Shown here in pieces: positions 32,423 to 35,517 of a DNA stretch of 35,517 bases. Within the stretch, counting starts at the first letter, position 1, and the number at the start of each line of letters is the position of its first letter. This DNA comes from Rhodospirillaceae bacterium (lineage in GTDB: Bacteria; Pseudomonadota; Alphaproteobacteria; GCA-2721365). Position numbers and translations under genes: made by a program. Where the stretch lies: contig PBKC01000004.1 in NCBI GenBank assembly GCA_002721365.1, positions 8,230-43,746 on the forward strand. The letters run 5' to 3'. The notes under the pieces were generated by a model. That model was not told where the DNA came from. It ran no database searches and saw only the letters and a list, made by a program, of their open reading frames with translations.

Positions 32423-34582
32423 ATGTTGACGGTGAATCCGATCATTCCGCTGTCGGCTTCGACGCGGGAGTACATTAATAGCCTGCTTTCGGGCGGCAGC
32501 AGCAGCAACGACGGGGCGTCATTCCTGGCGGCCAGTCCGCTTGCGGCCGTCATTGATGCGTTCAACGCTCAGCGCGCTGCGGATTCGGACGGTTCCGACG
32601 ATTCGACCGAAGCGCCGACCTTCAATTCGATCACGGGAACGACGTCGACGTTGGACGTCACCGATCGCACCGGCGCGTCTTCCGCGACGCCCAGTGCTTC
32701 GGCGCTCAGCGGCTTCGCTGAACTGTTCGGCACCAACGAGCTGCTGCATTCGGCGCTGTTCGTCGATATTCGGGCGGGGACGCTGACCGATGCCAATGCC
32801 GGCACGGCGATCACCGCGCCGGTCGATCCGGGGCTGCCGGAAGACGATCCGGACCAGGTCCGCTACGAGATCGCGCTCGCCGAGTACGAGGCCGACCTCG
32901 ACCGCCAGGATGCGGCGGTCGACGCGATCAAGAGCCGCTTCGGCGATACCCAAGGGCTCCTGGGCCTCGACCTCAACGGCAATGGCTTCATCGATGACGA
33001 GACCGAGCTGTTCGGGACCTCGGACGGGACCTTCGCCGGCGCGGTCGGCACGGATACGGCATCGGCACCGGGATTCAATGTCGTCGATCTGAGCACGCGA
33101 TTCAGCGCGGGCGATACGCTTGCCTTCACGGTCGGCGCTTCGAGCTTCGTGGCGACGTCGAGCGACGGCGACCTCGATACCTTCGCCGCCGAGATCGAAG
33201 CGGCCTCCGGCGGCACGGCGACCGTTCAGCGGGTGGACGCGACGAATACGCCTAACGTGGCCGGCACCTTTCTGCGCATCACTGCGGTCGACGCCGCCGA
33301 TGCCGTGACTGGCACGCTGTTGACCGACTTGGATGGCGCACCTGCGGCTACGACCATCGGCACGGATACGGCGGCGGCGGCCGGTTCCAGCTTCGTCGAT
33401 GTGTCGGGGGTCGGGCCGGGAGACACGGTCGATTTCACCGTCGGCGCCAGCAGCTTTCAGGCGACTGCCGCCAATGCCAATGTGGACAACCTCGTCACGG
33501 CAATCGAGACGGCCTCGGGCGGAACCGCCACCGCCCTGCGGGTGGACGCCACCGATACACCGGACGCGGCAGGGAATTTCATCCGAATCACGGCTGTCGA
33601 CGTCACCGAATCGGTGACCGGCGTTGCCTTCACGCCGCTCCTTGGTTCGCCGGTCGCCGGTACCGACACGCCGGCGGCGGCGGGCTTCACCTTCGTCGAT
33701 CTCAGCAGCGGTTTCAGTGCCGGCGATACGCTGGACTTCAGCGTCGATGGCACCCCCTTTCAGGCCACCTCGAGCGACGGCGACCTGGATACTTTCGTCG
33801 CCGAGATCGCAGCGGCGGCGGGCGGGACCGCGACCGCGCAGCGTGTGGACGCCACCAATACACCCGATGCGGCGGGGACCTTCGTCCGCATCACCGCGGC
33901 GACGCTGGGGCAGGATGTGACGGGGGCGACCTTCAGTGACCTGTTCACGCGGGCCGGGGCGGTGACGGGACAGACCGCCAGTACCGGTTTCGTCGACGTC
34001 AGTTCCGGCTTCAGCGCCGGGGATACGCTGGCGTTCGATGTTGCCGGGGCCCGGTTCACCGCGACCTCAAGCGATGGTGACCTCGACACCTTCGTCGGCG
34101 AAATCGCCACCGCATCCGGCGGTGCGGTGACCGCCCAGCGGGTGGACGCCACCGACACACCCAGCGCCTCAGGGACTTTCCTTCGGCTGACGGCGACCAG
34201 CTTCGGCCAGGACATCGAGAACGTGACCTTTACCGACGTGAACGGCACCGGCACGTTCGGCAGCATCAACTTGAGCCCGTTCTTCGACCCTGACGGTCCC
34301 ACCTATATCGGTGGCGACTTCGCCGGCACCGCCTATGACGGCGACTTCTTCTCCGGCGACTACGTGACCGAGTTCGCCAAGGCCGGCGGCGATGCGACGG
34401 CGGAGGCGGCTTTCCTGGCGAACCTCTATGTCCTCACCACCAGCGGCGTGTCGCGAAGCGTGACGCAAGGCTTTAGCGATCTGATCGACGGGGCGCCCAC
34501 GGTGGCGACCACCGTATTCACGGCCGGCACCAGTGCCGCCGACCCCTTCCGCCTGGGCGTCAACGTCGATATCTACACTTAG
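32423..34582 (+). CDS. Repeat-containing secreted protein with calcium-loop motif
   Basis: This 719-residue acidic Ala/Gly/Thr/Asp-rich protein is almost free of lysine and cysteine. Residues 1-100 are Ser/Ala-rich and low complexity without a classical signal peptide. At 181-197 GLDLNGNGFIDDETELF matches the EF-hand-like loop often found in RTX-type exported proteins. Four repeats of about 100 residues follow (209-312, 313-412, 413-515, 516-605). Each has a core like GFSAGDTLxFxV, SSDGDLDTFxAEI and RVDATxTPxAxGTF. The tail (DFAGTAYDGDFFSGDY, ending GVNVDIYT) has no RTX nonapeptide array. Lack of a Sec signal fits type I secretion. Confidence 0.8.
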   Translation: MLTVNPIIPLSASTREYINSLLSGGSSSNDGASFLAASPLAAVIDAFNAQRAADSDGSDDSTEAPTFNSITGTTSTLDVTDRTGASSATPSASALSGFAELFGTNELLHSALFVDIRAGTLTDANAGTAITAPVDPGLPEDDPDQVRYEIALAEYEADLDRQDAAVDAIKSRFGDTQGLLGLDLNGNGFIDDETELFGTSDGTFAGAVGTDTASAPGFNVVDLSTRFSAGDTLAFTVGASSFVATSSDGDLDTFAAEIEAASGGTATVQRVDATNTPNVAGTFLRITAVDAADAVTGTLLTDLDGAPAATTIGTDTAAAAGSSFVDVSGVGPGDTVDFTVGASSFQATAANANVDNLVTAIETASGGTATALRVDATDTPDAAGNFIRITAVDVTESVTGVAFTPLLGSPVAGTDTPAAAGFTFVDLSSGFSAGDTLDFSVDGTPFQATSSDGDLDTFVAEIAAAAGGTATAQRVDATNTPDAAGTFVRITAATLGQDVTGATFSDLFTRAGAVTGQTASTGFVDVSSGFSAGDTLAFDVAGARFTATSSDGDLDTFVGEIATASGGAVTAQRVDATDTPSASGTFLRLTATSFGQDIENVTFTDVNGTGTFGSINLSPFFDPDGPTYIGGDFAGTAYDGDFFSGDYVTEFAKAGGDATAEAAFLANLYVLTTSGVSRSVTQGFSDLIDGAPTVATTVFTAGTSAADPFRLGVNVDIYT
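33047..34237 (+). repeat. Four tandem ~100-codon repeats in the secreted protein gene
   Basis: Units start at about 33047, 33359, 33659 and 33968, spaced 104, 100 and 103 codons. Unit 2 is the most diverged in the SSDGDLDTF core (AANANVDNL). DNA of units differs at many third positions, so the duplication is not recent. Each core resembles flagellin hook IN-type beta motifs by eye. Confidence 0.8.
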
Positions 34583-34711
34583 AGGGCCCGAAGCACCGAG
34601 AAGGCGTGGGACGATCCAGCCGAGATTTGTGGCCGGACGCGTCCCCGTCGGCACGGCACGAGATTTTGGTGCGCGGATTAGTGGTGCGGCGGAAAGCGGG
34701 AGGCTTCGACC

Positions 34712-35517
34712 ATGACCGACGTGTTCTTGATCGGCGCCTACTCGACCGTTTTCGGCAAGGCGCCAGACCGCAGCTACAAGGACCTGACGCGCGAAGCCTA
34801 TCTCGGTGCGCTTGACGATGCGGGGCTCGGCGGCGGCGGGGCGGTCATCGAGTCGGGCTGGTTCGGTAATTGCGGCATGTGGGTCGACGGTCAGGGTAGC
34901 ATCCGGGGCCAGGTCTGCTTCACGCCCCTGGTGCGCGAGGGCCTGTTTCCGGAGCGCGTGCCGATCGTCAATGTCGAGGGCGGCTGCGCCACGGCGTCCA
35001 TGGCCTTGAACGGCGCCTGGAAGGACATCGTCAGCGGGCAGGCGGCGGTAAGCCTCGCGATCGGGGTCGAAAAGATCTTCCGCCCCGAGGCGCCGGAACG
35101 GATGAAGGCGCTGTTCGACGCCGGCATCGATCAGCTCGACCCCGACGAATGGCGCGCCTACTACGCGGAAGCCTGCGCCGAGACCGGCCGGCCTTTCGCG
35201 CCCGGCGCCGACCGCACCGTGTTCATGGACACCTATGCGGCCCAGGCCTGCTGGCACATGGCCCGCCATGGGACGACCGCGCGGCAGATCGCCATGGCGG
35301 CGGCGAAGAATCACAACTACGGCGCCCTCAATCCGAAGGCGCAGTACCGCTTCGCGATGACGCCGGACCAGGTGCTGGAGGACCGACCGGTGTCAGATCC
35401 GCTCACCCGGTCGATGTGCGCGCCGATCGGCGACGGCGCGGCGGCGGCCGTTCTCTGCTCGGCGGACTTCCTGAAGGGGCAGCCGGAGGCCGTCAGGTCG
35501 CGTGCGGTACGGGTCGC
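34712..35517 (+). CDS. Thiolase-family acetyl-CoA acetyltransferase, partial
   Basis: An open frame from ATG 34712 (GGGAGG about 8 nt upstream) runs off the right edge (268 codons seen). It has a thiolase N-terminal domain with active-site Cys92 in VEGGCATASMAL and the later segment CAPIGDGAAAAVL. The pattern resembles SCP-x/lipid-transfer-type thiolases rather than the PhaA type. It would condense or cleave acyl-CoA; substrate unknown. Confidence 0.88.
   Translation, partial: MTDVFLIGAYSTVFGKAPDRSYKDLTREAYLGALDDAGLGGGGAVIESGWFGNCGMWVDGQGSIRGQVCFTPLVREGLFPERVPIVNVEGGCATASMALNGAWKDIVSGQAAVSLAIGVEKIFRPEAPERMKALFDAGIDQLDPDEWRAYYAEACAETGRPFAPGADRTVFMDTYAAQACWHMARHGTTARQIAMAAAKNHNYGALNPKAQYRFAMTPDQVLEDRPVSDPLTRSMCAPIGDGAAAAVLCSADFLKGQPEAVRSRAVRV

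Noticed and set aside
1..35517. CRISPR arrays, tRNA or rRNA genes
   Set aside because: No regularly spaced direct repeats, no cloverleaf with a T-loop and no rRNA-like stretch were seen by eye. A covariance-model scan would be needed to be certain about tRNAs.

Overview
The window is GC-rich bacterial DNA with densely packed genes, many 1-4 nt overlaps and mostly GC-ending codons. Gene content points to an alphaproteobacterium, perhaps Rhodospirillales-like: a PQQ alcohol dehydrogenase with its own c-type cytochrome, a MoxR/DUF58/vWA operon, and hybrid-kinase and EAL signalling proteins. The placement is an inference from gene content; there is no rRNA or other phylogenetic marker here.

Layout. 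(1) 1-2080 is a small accessory patch: the C-terminal end of an IS1595/ISXO2-type transposase, a phage-type Bro-N protein, a coiled-coil/winged-helix protein of unknown role, and a non-coding stretch with a 10-bp palindrome and a foldable leader. (2) 2083-4854 is an EmrA/EmrB-type efflux pair ending at an intrinsic terminator. (3) 5014-6186, minus strand, holds a LysR regulator followed by a 24-residue pqqA gene, the precursor peptide of PQQ. No pqqB-E genes are present. (4) 6296-12496 is a type I secretion locus: ABC exporter, membrane fusion protein and methyltransferase on the minus strand, with a TolC-like outer membrane protein divergent on the plus strand. (5) 12779-16126 contains a rhomboid protease, an SDR epimerase, a zinc-ribbon metallopeptidase and a small membrane protein. 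(6) 16127-19368 is an AT-rich island leading into a PAS hybrid histidine kinase and a REC-EAL phosphodiesterase. (7) 19789-23078 is a PQQ dehydrogenase with the lanthanide-type Asp-x-Asp signature, a four-cysteine cytochrome c and two unknown secreted proteins. (8) 29118-23166, minus strand and convergent with (7), is a six-gene MoxR-DUF58-BatD-like-vWA-vWA-TPR operon of the kind linked to dehydrogenase maturation (mxaRSACKL-like). (9) 29249-32266 has a zinc-ribbon mini-protein, two glycosyltransferases and two small membrane proteins. (10) 32423-34582 is a secreted-looking protein with four ~100-residue repeats and a calcium-loop motif. (11) A thiolase runs off the right edge.

The main story is a PQQ-dependent periplasmic alcohol oxidation module. 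The cofactor precursor (pqqA), the dehydrogenase, its likely electron acceptor and a metal-insertion/maturation operon lie within 25 kb, but the usual xoxJ/mxaJ gene is missing. The dehydrogenase lacks the vicinal cysteine pair of classical enzymes, and two unknown secreted proteins take the place of known accessories. Together these suggest a variant, poorly described alcohol dehydrogenase system. The calcium-loop repeat protein is a plausible but unproven substrate of the type I exporter.
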